Origin: JBJFGR01 sp051892875
GTDB taxonomy: Bacteria; Pseudomonadota; Gammaproteobacteria; Enterobacterales; Succinivibrionaceae
Assembly: GCA_051892875.1 (NCBI GenBank)
Contig: JBJFGR010000102.1
Coordinates: 1-8,934 of the forward strand
Reading direction: 5' to 3'
DNA length: 8,934 nt
The position numbers were made by a program, and so were the translations under genes. The notes below the pieces were generated by a model that was not told where the DNA came from, searched no databases, and worked only from the letters and a program-made list of their open reading frames with translations. Below, in pieces: positions 1 through 6,897 of the stretch. Position 1 is the stretch's first letter. Each line of letters starts with the position of its first letter.

Positions 1-1
1 T

Positions 2-244
2 ATAGCAAAGGGCAAAGAAGAAGGTTTAGCTGAAGGTTTAGCAATAGGCAAAGAAAAAGGCAAAGAAGAAGGTTTAGCTGAAGGTTTAGAAATTGGTAAA
101 AAAGAAAGTGAAATAAAAACTAAAAATATAGTTATTAATCTTTATCAACAAAATCAGATGACCGCTGAGCAGATTGCAAAAATTGTAAATGAAAACATAG
201 AAACTATAAAACAGTGGCTTAATCTTGAATCTTTAAAATCATAA
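2..244 (+). CDS. C-terminal tail of an Rpn/PD-(D/E)XK nuclease-transposase family protein (5' partial)
   Basis: The reading frame is open from the window edge to a TAA at 242-244, giving 80 visible residues. The first ~38 are a four-residue periodic repeat of the form GKEE-GLAE-GLAI-GKEK-GKEE-GLAE-GLEI-GKKE. The rest is a short helical segment containing LYQQNQMTAEQIAKIVNENI and ending KQWLNLESLKS. This combination, glycine-punctuated charged repeats followed by a small 'gms.eeIAkit' module, is the usual C-terminus of Rpn-type proteins (recombination-promoting nuclease/putative transposase, PD-(D/E)XK fold). The catalytic domain would lie left of the window and cannot be checked. Such repeats also end other PD-(D/E)XK proteins, so the subfamily is uncertain. 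No operon partner is visible downstream. Confidence 0.6.
   Translation: MAKGKEEGLAEGLAIGKEKGKEEGLAEGLEIGKKESEIKTKNIVINLYQQNQMTAEQIAKIVNENIETIKQWLNLESLKS
11..89 (+). repeat. 48-bp-spaced coding direct repeat in the Rpn-like tail
   Basis: A 31-nt segment at 11-41 is repeated without mismatch at 59-89, a 48-nt offset (16 codons), so the frame is kept. The interval holds further 12-nt partial units (GGCAAAGAA...). Each unit encodes four residues beginning with Gly. Such in-frame tandem arrays commonly change length by slippage or recombination. Confidence 0.85.
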
Positions 245-934
245 ATCTTTAATACTCAGGAGGAATGCAGACAATTTCTTAGATGCATTCCCCATCTAAC
301 AATTCTAAATCTATTAATTAGAATACTTTCCTTAGTAGTCATAATAGTTTATGAAATACGAAATAACTATTTAGTCATATAATTGAGTAACATATTACAA
401 AAAATAATCAACAAACTTCTGAGTAAAAATAGTAAGAATTTTTCAATGTAGTAGTCTTTCTAAGTACTAATTTACAAAGCTTCCCCCTTTTTATTTCACA
501 TCCAATAAATATGTATTTTTTCTTTAAATGTTTAGTAGCTTCTACTCTATTTATCCAAATATGACTAGCTTAAAAGTCAATGATATACGTTGCATAGCTA
601 TGACCATTTGTATTTTTCTATGGTAGTTTCTGTATTTGTAAAACCATAAAAGATTGAAGAAATTTGAAGATATTTTGAGAAAAATGCATTATTTTTTATT
701 TTTATAGATTTTATATACAACTCTTAGAAAAAGCTCTATCTGTTTTTTGATTTAATTAGATTACATTAAATCTTAGTTAATGCGTAATTTATAACATTAC
801 TTGATTTTTAAATAAAAAACTTGATTTACTACTATTATTTTTATCATTTTATACGCAAAGAATACACTGATCACGTTATTTTATATCTTATTTTATATAC
901 TATATCCTGTGTTAGTTATATTTCGGGGCTATTT
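245..934. other. Long intergenic stretch with no supported gene
   Basis: These ~690 bases separate the Rpn-like gene from the chemoreceptor start. They are AT-rich with frequent stops. Visible structures are a hairpin just after the Rpn stop (262-291), a second small hairpin with arms ATTCTAA at 302-308 and TTAGAAT at 318-324, and a 6-bp inverted repeat TATGGT/ACCATA at 619-624 and 643-648. On the minus strand, 605 down to about 413 reads as protein-like sequence with one internal stop, possibly a decayed gene. I found no convincing sigma-70 or sigma-28 promoter for the chemoreceptor. Confidence 0.5.
262..291 (+). terminator. Possible weak terminator or 3' hairpin of the Rpn-like gene
   Basis: GGAATGCA (262-269) and TGCATTCC (284-291) can form a perfect 8-bp stem with a 14-nt loop, 18 bases after the upstream stop codon. 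No T-run follows, so it is not a classical intrinsic terminator. It may protect the mRNA 3' end instead. Confidence 0.3.
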
Positions 935-2830
935 ATGAAAAATAGTTTAACAAATAAAATATCAAAACATCTTATAATATCTCTTGTATTTTCAACAGTT
1001 GTCGCAGTTTCCTCAATTGTTTACTTAGGGAAAATAAATTTAAGCAATGTTATAAAAAACTCCATAAACTCTGTAGCAGACAGTAATGTTAAACACATTA
1101 ATGAATGGCTTAAAGATTCTATAAGACAAATTGATGGCTATGTAGAAGTTTCCAATAATCCTAAATTTAACCAAAGTTTAAAAGATGATATATTTGCTGG
1201 TAAAGTTACTGCAGTTTCATCTTTCATGGATATTTACTTTGGTGGTGATAATGGTTATTTATACACCATAATGGGAACACCTCAGCAGTTTTTAGATGAA
1301 AACTATGACCCCCGCACTAGAGATTGGTATCAAGAAGCTAAAAAAAATATCAATAAAATCTATATATCTGAACCTTATATTGACACTATAACCAAACAAA
1401 TGATAATAACAATATCCAAAGCTACAAAAGAAGGTGTTGCAGCTGGTGATATTACTATTAATTCCATAACTGACGCTGTATCAAAAATGACTTTACCTGC
1501 AGGTGGCTTCTCCGTATTAACTTATGGTGATAAACCTAAAATTTTAGCTTATAAAGATTCAAGTTTATTAGGTGAATACTTAACTCATATTGATAAAAAT
1601 TTAACTAATGAAGATTTAAAAAACATACAAAATGCTAAAAGTAACGATTTTGTTGAAGTTGATATAAATGGTGAAACAATGCTTGTGATGTCAAAAAATA
1701 TTACAGGTGCACCTTGGAAATTAAGCATATTTGTAAAAAAATCAGATTTTTATAGCTCTATAAACACAACTTTAATACTCTTAATAATAATTTCAATTAC
1801 TATATTACTCCTCAGTATCAAAATCTTAAATATAAAAATTATTGAAGATGTTATAAAACCACTGAATAACATTAAAAATTCTTTAATCTCTTTATATGAA
1901 GGAAAATCAGATTTAAATACTAAAATAATAGTTAACACTAATGATGAAATCGAAAATCTAGCATCTGAATTCAATAAATTCTTAGATTATCAAAAAAAAT
2001 CTATTACTGAAATTTCAACCCAACTTGAAAAAAGTGCCACTATAGTAGTTCAAAACACTGATGCAGTAACTTCTGGTATTTCTTCTCAAAAAATCATTAT
2101 TGATGATATGATTGAAAACATTAAATCTGTTACAAATTATTCAAAAAATGTATTAGAAAATACTCAAAATACCGCATCATTACTTCAAGAAGTATCAGCA
2201 CAATCAAATAACAGTAAAACTTTGGTTATAAACATTAAAGAAAGCATGAATAAATTAACTGACTCTATAAATCAAACAAAAGGTGCTGTACATAAAGTTT
2301 CTGAATTTTCTGATAATATTTCTCAATTAAGTGAAACAATCAAAACCATTGCTGATCAAACAAATCTTCTTGCATTAAACGCAGCCATTGAGTCAGCAAG
2401 AGCTGGTGAACATGGCAGAGGCTTTGCTGTTGTAACAGATGAAGTTAGAAATCTAGCAATAAAAACTAGAGATTCTACTGAAAAAATTCAATCAACTATT
2501 ACATCATTAATTAGTAATAGTAAAAATACTATTGATTTTGTAGAAGAAAGTTCAAAAGCTTGTACTTTATCAATCAATCGTATCAATGAAACCGTTGAAT
2601 TTATTGAATCAATAACTAAAACAATTGAACTTGTTTCTAAACAATCTGATGTTATTTCATCATTGGCAACAGAACAAAGTTCACAACTTGAAACAACAGA
2701 ACATTCAATTATGGATTTCACGTCATCCCAAGAAAATTTATTAACAACAGCAAATGAATGTAGCATAAATATTGCTAATATGCTTGATGAATCAAATAAA
2801 TTCAAGGAAAAAATATCTAATAATAATTAA
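935..2830 (+). CDS. Methyl-accepting chemotaxis protein with dCache sensor (amino-acid type)
   Basis: Transmembrane chemoreceptor of 631 aa that should sense a ligand outside the membrane and control CheA through CheW. TM1 is at about 13-31, the extracellular dCache_1 sensor at about 33-275, TM2 at about 279-298, HAMP at about 299-351 (DEIENLASEFN from residue 337), and the coiled-coil signalling domain at 352-631. The signalling tip at 473-505 is near consensus (ADQTNLLALNAAIESARAGE, then GRGFAVV). The sensor has Y124, R129, W131, Y132, Y148, D150 and D172, matching by spacing the residues known to bind the amino and carboxyl groups of amino acids in receptors such as PctA. About 140 residues flank the tip on each side, suggesting a long 40H-like class. 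There is no C-terminal CheR-binding pentapeptide. The start is set at ATG 935 (MKNSLTNKISK), just before TM1; the frame is open back to a TTG at 821, but that has no ribosome site and adds an odd hydrophobic stretch. The upstream GGGG (925-928) is only a weak ribosome site. No che genes adjoin it. Confidence 0.92.
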   Translation: MKNSLTNKISKHLIISLVFSTVVAVSSIVYLGKINLSNVIKNSINSVADSNVKHINEWLKDSIRQIDGYVEVSNNPKFNQSLKDDIFAGKVTAVSSFMDIYFGGDNGYLYTIMGTPQQFLDENYDPRTRDWYQEAKKNINKIYISEPYIDTITKQMIITISKATKEGVAAGDITINSITDAVSKMTLPAGGFSVLTYGDKPKILAYKDSSLLGEYLTHIDKNLTNEDLKNIQNAKSNDFVEVDINGETMLVMSKNITGAPWKLSIFVKKSDFYSSINTTLILLIIISITILLLSIKILNIKIIEDVIKPLNNIKNSLISLYEGKSDLNTKIIVNTNDEIENLASEFNKFLDYQKKSITEISTQLEKSATIVVQNTDAVTSGISSQKIIIDDMIENIKSVTNYSKNVLENTQNTASLLQEVSAQSNNSKTLVINIKESMNKLTDSINQTKGAVHKVSEFSDNISQLSETIKTIADQTNLLALNAAIESARAGEHGRGFAVVTDEVRNLAIKTRDSTEKIQSTITSLISNSKNTIDFVEESSKACTLSINRINETVEFIESITKTIELVSKQSDVISSLATEQSSQLETTEHSIMDFTSSQENLLTTANECSINIANMLDESNKFKEKISNNN

Positions 2831-2847
2831 TAAGCAACTTAAACAAT

Positions 2848-2909
2848 ACGTGAATTGTCATCATTTTGTAACATACTTTTAATCTAAATGAGAACAATTC
2901 ACGTTTTTT
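2848..2909 (+). terminator. Rho-independent terminator of the chemoreceptor gene
   Basis: ACGTGAATTGT (2848-2858) and ACAATTCACGT (2894-2904) form a perfect 11-bp stem, followed by a run of Ts to 2909. It lies 17 bases after the stop codon. The loop is unusually long (35 nt). Confidence 0.75.
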
Positions 2910-3035
2910 ATGGTATTGCTATTCATCTAATTGATTAAAAATTAAGTAGTAATTTGAGTAAGGTATTTATGATCTTTAGTGGATATTAAACAATAACCTA
3001 TGAATATTTAACTAATCTTAATATCAATTTATTAA

Positions 3036-3064
3036 TTCAAATACAACCTTATTTGTGGTAAAAT
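3036..3064 (+). promoter_or_regulatory. Probable sigma-70 promoter of purB (extended -10)
   Basis: TTCAAA (3036-3041; 4 of 6 matches to TTGACA), a 17-bp spacer, then TAAAAT (3059-3064) preceded by TG-N at 3056-3058, an extended -10. Transcription would begin near 3071, giving a leader of about 38 nt ahead of the purB ATG. Confidence 0.55.
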
Positions 3065-3108
3065 GCATAAAATTTAAATTATCCTATTGCAAACGGAGTT
3101 TACTAATA

Positions 3109-4482
3109 ATGGAATTAGAACTTTCCACACTTTCTGCAATATCTCCTATAGATGGTAGATATGCTAGCAAATGTACAGATCTACGTAACATTTTCTCTGA
3201 ATTCGGATTAATGCGTTTCCGTGTAACCGTTGAAGTTGAATGGTTAAAAAAATTAGCTGCTACGCCAGAAATAATAGAAGTTCCTGCTTTCAGTAATGAA
3301 GCAATTGCTTTCTTAAATGATATAGTTAACAATTTTAATATTGAAGATGCACAGGCTATCAAAAAACATGAAAGCGTAACCAATCACGACGTTAAAGCTG
3401 TGGAATATTTCTTAAAAGATAAAGTTGCAAATGTACCAGAAATTAATGCAGTAAAAGAATTTATCCACTTTGCTTGTACTTCTGAAGATATCAACAACAA
3501 CTCTCATGCTCTAATGTTAAAAGAAGCTCGTGAAAAAGTTATCGTTCCATTATATCAACAAGTAATTGACGCAATTACTGAATTAGCACACAAATATGCT
3601 GCTGATTCTATGATGTCTAGAACTCACGGTCAGCCTGCATCTCCTACTACTTTAGGTAAAGAAATGGCGAACGTAGTTTACCGCTTGCGCCGTCAGTTAG
3701 AACAAATCAAAAAAGTTGAATTACTTGCTAAAATCAATGGTGCTGTTGGTAATTACAACGCTCATTTAAGTGCTTATCCAAATGTTGATTGGAAGAATTT
3801 CAGTAAGGAATTTGTTGAATCATTAGGTCTAACTTGGAATCCATATACTATTCAAATCGAACCTCATGATTACATTGCAGAATTATTCGATGCAATGTCA
3901 AGATTTAACACTATTGTTTTAGACTTTGACCGTGATATTTGGGGTTATATTTGTTTAGGTACATTTAAGCAACGTACTATTGCTGGTGAAGTTGGTTCTT
4001 CAACAATGCCACACAAAGTAAATCCTATTGATTTTGAAAATTCAGAAGGTAATATTGGTATTGCTAATGCTATTTTCAACCATTTAGCAGGTAAATTACC
4101 AGTAAGTCGTTGGCAACGTGATTTAACAGATTCAACAGTTTTACGTAACTTAGGTGTTGCTGTAGGCTATACTGAAATAGCAATGAAATCAACTCTAAAG
4201 GGTGTAAGCAAATTAGAAGCTAATGTTGAACATATGTTGATTGAATTAGACAACAATTGGGAAGTTTTAGCTGAACCTTATCAAACTGTAATGCGTCGTT
4301 ATGGTGTTGATAAACCATATGAAAAATTAAAGGCATTAACTAGAGGTCAGAAAGTTAACCGTGAAATCATGCTTCAATTTATCGATACTCTAGATATACC
4401 AGAAGAAGGTAAAGAATCTTTACGCAAATTAACACCAGCTAACTATATTGGTACGGCTGTTGAATTTGCTAAAGAAATTTAA
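3109..4482 (+). CDS. purB: Adenylosuccinate lyase
   Basis: Cytosolic homotetrameric enzyme of purine synthesis. It releases fumarate twice: from SAICAR to give AICAR, and from adenylosuccinate to give AMP. The protein is 457 aa against 456 in E. coli and aligns along its whole length (MELELSTLSAISPIDGRY at the N-terminus; TPANYIGTAVEFAKEI at the C-terminus). The fumarase/aspartase-superfamily signature GSSTMPHKVNP is at 296-306. S297 corresponds to the E. coli catalytic base S295, and H173 in RTHGQPA corresponds to the general acid H171. ATG 3109 is chosen because it restores the E. coli N-terminus and has GGAG at 3095-3098, 10 bases upstream. The frame extends back to a GTG at 3055, but this lies inside the predicted promoter. 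In E. coli purB follows hflD; here it stands alone, with its own promoter and terminator. Confidence 0.97.
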   Translation: MELELSTLSAISPIDGRYASKCTDLRNIFSEFGLMRFRVTVEVEWLKKLAATPEIIEVPAFSNEAIAFLNDIVNNFNIEDAQAIKKHESVTNHDVKAVEYFLKDKVANVPEINAVKEFIHFACTSEDINNNSHALMLKEAREKVIVPLYQQVIDAITELAHKYAADSMMSRTHGQPASPTTLGKEMANVVYRLRRQLEQIKKVELLAKINGAVGNYNAHLSAYPNVDWKNFSKEFVESLGLTWNPYTIQIEPHDYIAELFDAMSRFNTIVLDFDRDIWGYICLGTFKQRTIAGEVGSSTMPHKVNPIDFENSEGNIGIANAIFNHLAGKLPVSRWQRDLTDSTVLRNLGVAVGYTEIAMKSTLKGVSKLEANVEHMLIELDNNWEVLAEPYQTVMRRYGVDKPYEKLKALTRGQKVNREIMLQFIDTLDIPEEGKESLRKLTPANYIGTAVEFAKEI

Positions 4483-4494
4483 TTACAAACTATT

Positions 4495-4518
4495 AAAAAA
4501 GGGGGATCCCCCTTTTTT
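4495..4518 (+). terminator. Strong intrinsic terminator after purB
   Basis: A perfect palindrome: GGGGGATCCCCC (4501-4512) flanked by six As and six Ts, starting 12 bases after the purB stop. The hairpin has a GATC loop and a T-run. Being symmetric, it could stop transcription from both directions. Confidence 0.9.
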
Positions 4519-4600
4519 CTTTAATAAAAAAATCATAAATTAGCCAACATACAAATTTTATGAATCTTTAACATAAAATAATTATAAATTTTTCAAATAA

Positions 4601-4609
4601 TGCTATAAA
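4601..4609 (+). promoter_or_regulatory. Probable extended -10 promoter of corA
   Basis: TGCTATAAA has the TG-N-TATAAa form of an extended -10 element. No good -35 hexamer is seen at the usual spacing. It sits 41 bases before the corA ATG and just after the purB terminator, where a separate promoter is needed. Confidence 0.5.
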
Positions 4610-4650
4610 ATACTGTAAATGTATCAATTAAGGAAAAGTAGGAGGAAAAT

Positions 4651-5604
4651 ATGATAAGAGTTTATGTTCTTAATAATCAAACACTAATCTGTCATGAAAT
4701 ATCCCCAAATTCCTTATTACCCGAAAATACCATTTGGATAGATATCCGTGAACCAAATGAAGATGAAAGAGATTGGATGCAACACTTTTTCAAAGAGGAA
4801 GTTCCTGAAGAAGATGATATTGATGAAATTGAATCATCATCTCGTTTTTACACAGATTCTGATGGTATCCATATAACATCTCTTTTCACTCAAAAAAAAG
4901 GACGTGAAACTGAAGGGGCCAACGTTTTATTCACCATTAGAGGAAATATCCTTATTAGTTTCCGTGAAGAAGATGTAAGCATTATTCGTCTTTTACACCA
5001 TTATATTAAACATGATCGTTTGGTAATCAAAGATCATCTAGATATCTTTTTAGAATTGCAAGATACCAAAGTTGAATCATTATCTGACTACATAGAAGAT
5101 TCTTATACAACTTTGGAAAAAACTGCTGATAAAATAATATCTGAAGAAGATAACTCAATTAAAGAATTACTAGAAGAGCTAATTTTTCAGGAAGCTGCAA
5201 TTAGCCAGATAAGACTATCATTATTCGATACCAGAAAAGCTTTACGTTATCTCAGAAAAACTTGCTCAGTAGGTCTGACAACTGCTCAATTTGAAACAAT
5301 TGACAATATATTACAAGATATTGAATCATTACTTCCTCATACCCAGTTTATTTTTGATAAAATAAACTTCCAAATACAATCAGCTATGTCATATACTAAT
5401 CATGCCCAAAATAAAATTATTAAAATATTCTCAGTTGCAGCGGTTGTATTCATGCCACCAACACTATTCGCTAGTATATGGGGTATGAACTTTGAGCATA
5501 TGCCAGAATTACAATGGGAATACAGTTACCCTTGTTCTATAATAATAATGATTTTGTCAGCTATTGCAACTTATGCCCTATTCAAACACAAAAAATTACT
5601 ATAA
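4651..5604 (+). CDS. corA: Magnesium/cobalt transport protein CorA
   Basis: Inner-membrane pentameric channel for Mg2+ uptake that also passes Co2+ and Ni2+. It is 317 aa against 316 in E. coli. The N-terminal cytosolic domain contains the acidic, conserved IDEIESSSRFY segment, and the stalk helix contains DIESLLPHTQFIFDKINF. TM1 is at about 256-275 (KIFSVAAVVFMPPTLFASI). The G278-M279-N280 selectivity motif follows, then the periplasmic loop FEHMPELQWEYSY, TM2 at about 294-312, and the basic C-terminus KHKKLL. The residue before GMN is Trp where E. coli has Tyr, a mild change. The ribosome site is strong: AGGAGG at 4640-4645, five bases before ATG 4651. It is probably a single-gene unit; no clear terminator follows within 200 bases. 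No Mg2+-sensing leader is apparent. Confidence 0.96.
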   Translation: MIRVYVLNNQTLICHEISPNSLLPENTIWIDIREPNEDERDWMQHFFKEEVPEEDDIDEIESSSRFYTDSDGIHITSLFTQKKGRETEGANVLFTIRGNILISFREEDVSIIRLLHHYIKHDRLVIKDHLDIFLELQDTKVESLSDYIEDSYTTLEKTADKIISEEDNSIKELLEELIFQEAAISQIRLSLFDTRKALRYLRKTCSVGLTTAQFETIDNILQDIESLLPHTQFIFDKINFQIQSAMSYTNHAQNKIIKIFSVAAVVFMPPTLFASIWGMNFEHMPELQWEYSYPCSIIIMILSAIATYALFKHKKLL

Positions 5605-5793
5605 TTAACCATTTAATACTCTTACCTCTTGTGAATATAAAATATTAAAAAAGAAAAGATGTAAATACATAGATTAAGATAACTTAAATTTTTTAGTAAT
5701 GAAGTGTTTTATTTATGGTAATAGTAAATCATTTTATCTACATTCCCATCTTTAATTTTCAAGATTGCGAGCAATATTTAATCATTTTAAATA

Positions 5794-5802
5794 TGCTATA
5801 AT
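5794..5802 (+). promoter_or_regulatory. Perfect extended -10 promoter ahead of the ATPase-like fragment
   Basis: TGCTATAAT is a full-consensus extended -10 element, 50 bases before the ATG at 5853. No clear -35 box is present. It implies that the broken gene downstream may still be transcribed. Confidence 0.55.
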
Positions 5803-5852
5803 ATTTTATAAATTAGAAATTGCAATATTTTGAGGAGATAAGGAACTATATA

Positions 5853-6251
5853 ATGGGTAGTATTTTAAATCCTGATAATTTTGATTTTAGAAATAAATCC
5901 TTATTAAAAACTCCTAAGTTTTTCGTTGATAAAACTGAATTTATAGCTCATTTAAACTCCAATATGCAAACGGATGACAAATTTATTTGTTTCACACGTC
6001 CTCGTCGTTTTGGTAAAACTATTACTGCTAAAATGTTATCTGCTTACTACTCCAAAGGTTGTGATAGTAAGGAGCTCTTCGATAGATTTAAAATTGCCTC
6101 TGATGCAGTTATGAAGTTATTGTATCTTCGAATTACAGAGCTTTATAAAAAATGGAAAGATCATCCTATAGCTAATTGGGCGATGATTCGTAATCAACTA
6201 GCAATGAATGATAAAATTCAATCTAGAATAATAAAATACGAATCTTATTAG
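5853..6251 (+). pseudogene. Truncated AAA-ATPase-like protein fused to a transposase C-terminus
   Basis: A 132-aa reading frame made of two unrelated parts. Residues 1 to about 83 match the N-terminus of the AAA-ATPase-like family (PF09820, usually 500+ aa with a C-terminal PD-(D/E)XK region). They contain FVDKTEFIAHLN, then FTRPRRFGKT with P-loop G54-K55-T56, and YYSKGCDSKELFDRFKIAS. From about residue 83 the sequence leaves that family and becomes DAVMKLLYLRITELYKKW, then PIANW and RNQLAM, which resembles the C-terminal block of IS256/Mutator transposases (LYL...KKW..PI.NW....NQLA). The expected Walker B and everything after it are missing. The start at ATG 5853 has AGGA at 5841-5844; the frame also runs back to a TTG at 5820. 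The upstream part is well preserved, which suggests a recent event. A peptide may still be made but should not be an active ATPase. The family call for the first part is firm; that for the second rests on motif resemblance. Confidence 0.7.
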
Positions 6252-6513
6252 TATTTTTTAAGTCATAATTACAACAGATATTCTTTTAACTGACCAATTT
6301 TATGGTTGGTTAGGTGAGTATTGTCCTGGGGTGCTGTAATTAGGCTTTAAAACAAAATTCCCAAAATTCCATATGTCTTACAAAGTATTTTTAGGCTGAA
6401 AACCTATAACCTTGAAAAAACATATGAAATGGTCGAAAGGCCAACTTAATTTAGAGATTAAAAAAAATTCTCCAAATAAAAAAAGAAATTTACACACATG
6501 TATCGACACTCTC
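6099..6513 (+). mobile_element. Remnant of an IS256/Mutator-family element (3' part only)
   Basis: The stretch begins where the AAA-ATPase-like reading changes into transposase-like sequence and ends at a candidate right inverted repeat (6486-6513). The transposase part is only about the last 50 residues, so the left end and the DDE catalytic domain are lost. Between the stop (6251) and the putative end lie about 235 noncoding bases, longer than usual for this family. They carry small hairpins: ACCAA/TTGGT at 6293-6310, TAGG/CCTA at 6392-6406 and TGGTC-GAAA-GGCCA at 6430-6443. Orientation is consistent: transposase on + and the right end downstream. Exact borders are uncertain. Confidence 0.45.
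6486..6513. repeat. Candidate right terminal inverted repeat of the IS remnant
   Basis: The sequence reads AAATTTACACACATG, then TATCGACACTCTC. This TTTACACA...GACACTC form resembles the ends of many IS256-family elements (internal TTTACAC, outer GACACTC). No left partner exists in the window, so pairing and target duplication cannot be tested. Confidence 0.4.
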
Positions 6514-6840
6514 AAAAACCTTTTTATTTTTTTCTGCTAAATAATCCTCCCATTTCTTTTGACCGTACATATATTCTTGCAAATCTTCTGTACTTAAATT
6601 TTCCACTAAATAATCATAAAAATCTGTCATTTTAAATTCTTCGATTATTTCGTTTTTTTCTTCTTCTGAAAGATTTTGTTTGTTAAACAATGGGCGATTA
6701 TTATCTTCACAATTCTCTTTTTTTCGTTGTTCTTCAATTTGTTTTTTTAAATTCTCAAGAATGTATCTATCTAAATCTGCCTTCTGTTCTCTCGACAAAG
6801 AAGATATTATTTTTTTTGTTTTATCACTAACTTTATTCAT
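6490..6840 (-). CDS. Small highly charged protein of unknown function
   Basis: I do not recognise this 116-aa protein. It has no signal peptide or membrane segment and is rich in Lys, Glu and Asp. An early stretch (SLSREQKADLDRYILENLKK, then QIEEQRKK) looks like a coiled coil or long helix, and a later acidic part reads NLSEEEKNEIIEEF then YDYLVENLSTEDLQEYM. ATG 6840 is chosen over the in-frame GTG at 6847-6849 because GGTGGA upstream of the ATG overlaps that GTG and is a plausible ribosome site. It has its own extended -10 promoter. The last residues, ESVDTCV and the stop, fall within the candidate IS inverted repeat, so the native C-terminus was probably replaced. It lies downstream of hsdS on the same strand, but about 340 bases away from the remnant between them, so a link to restriction-modification is not shown. 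Confidence 0.6.
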   Translation of the reverse strand: MNKVSDKTKKIISSLSREQKADLDRYILENLKKQIEEQRKKENCEDNNRPLFNKQNLSEEEKNEIIEEFKMTDFYDYLVENLSTEDLQEYMYGQKKWEDYLAEKNKKVFESVDTCV

Positions 6841-6888
6841 TATATCCACCGTTTATGGTCTGTATATTAGAACCTTAATTTATAAACC

Positions 6889-6897
6889 ATTATAACA
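6889..6897 (-). promoter_or_regulatory. Extended -10 promoter of the small charged gene
   Basis: Read on the minus strand this is TGTTATAAT, a TG-N-TATAAT extended -10 element, 48 bases ahead of the ATG at 6840. No good -35 is seen at 16-18 bp. Confidence 0.5.

Noticed and set aside
265..282. Five-codon leader peptide (ATG CAG ACA ATT TCT TAG) after an AGGAGG
   Set aside because: The AGGAGG is only one base from the ATG, too close for initiation, and no downstream gene lies within attenuation distance.
474..500. GCTTCCCCCTTTTT as a terminator, by likeness to the purB terminator
   Set aside because: There is no complementary G-run on the 5' side, so no stem can form.
821..934. N-terminal extension of the chemoreceptor from the TTG at 821
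   Set aside because: No ribosome site, an aberrant Tyr/Phe-rich sequence, and the ATG at 935 gives the normal layout of a few cytosolic residues followed by TM1.
2488..2805. 105-codon minus-strand frame inside the chemoreceptor
   Set aside because: It is antisense to the conserved signalling domain, with no homology I recognise; such frames arise by chance opposite coiled-coil coding sequence.
3089..3103. GCAAACGGAGTTTAC as a PurR-like operator over the purB ribosome site
   Set aside because: The two arms (GCAAAC/GTTTAC) are only partly symmetric and separated by GGA instead of the CG-centred 16-bp operator. The GGAG is explained by the ribosome site.
3084..3383. 99-codon minus-strand frame over the purB start
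   Set aside because: Antisense shadow of well-conserved purB codons, with no sensible product.
5655..5675. ATGTA-AA-TACAT palindrome after corA as terminator or operator
   Set aside because: Five-base arms with a two-base centre, AT-only apart from one pair and no T-run; expected by chance in DNA of this composition.
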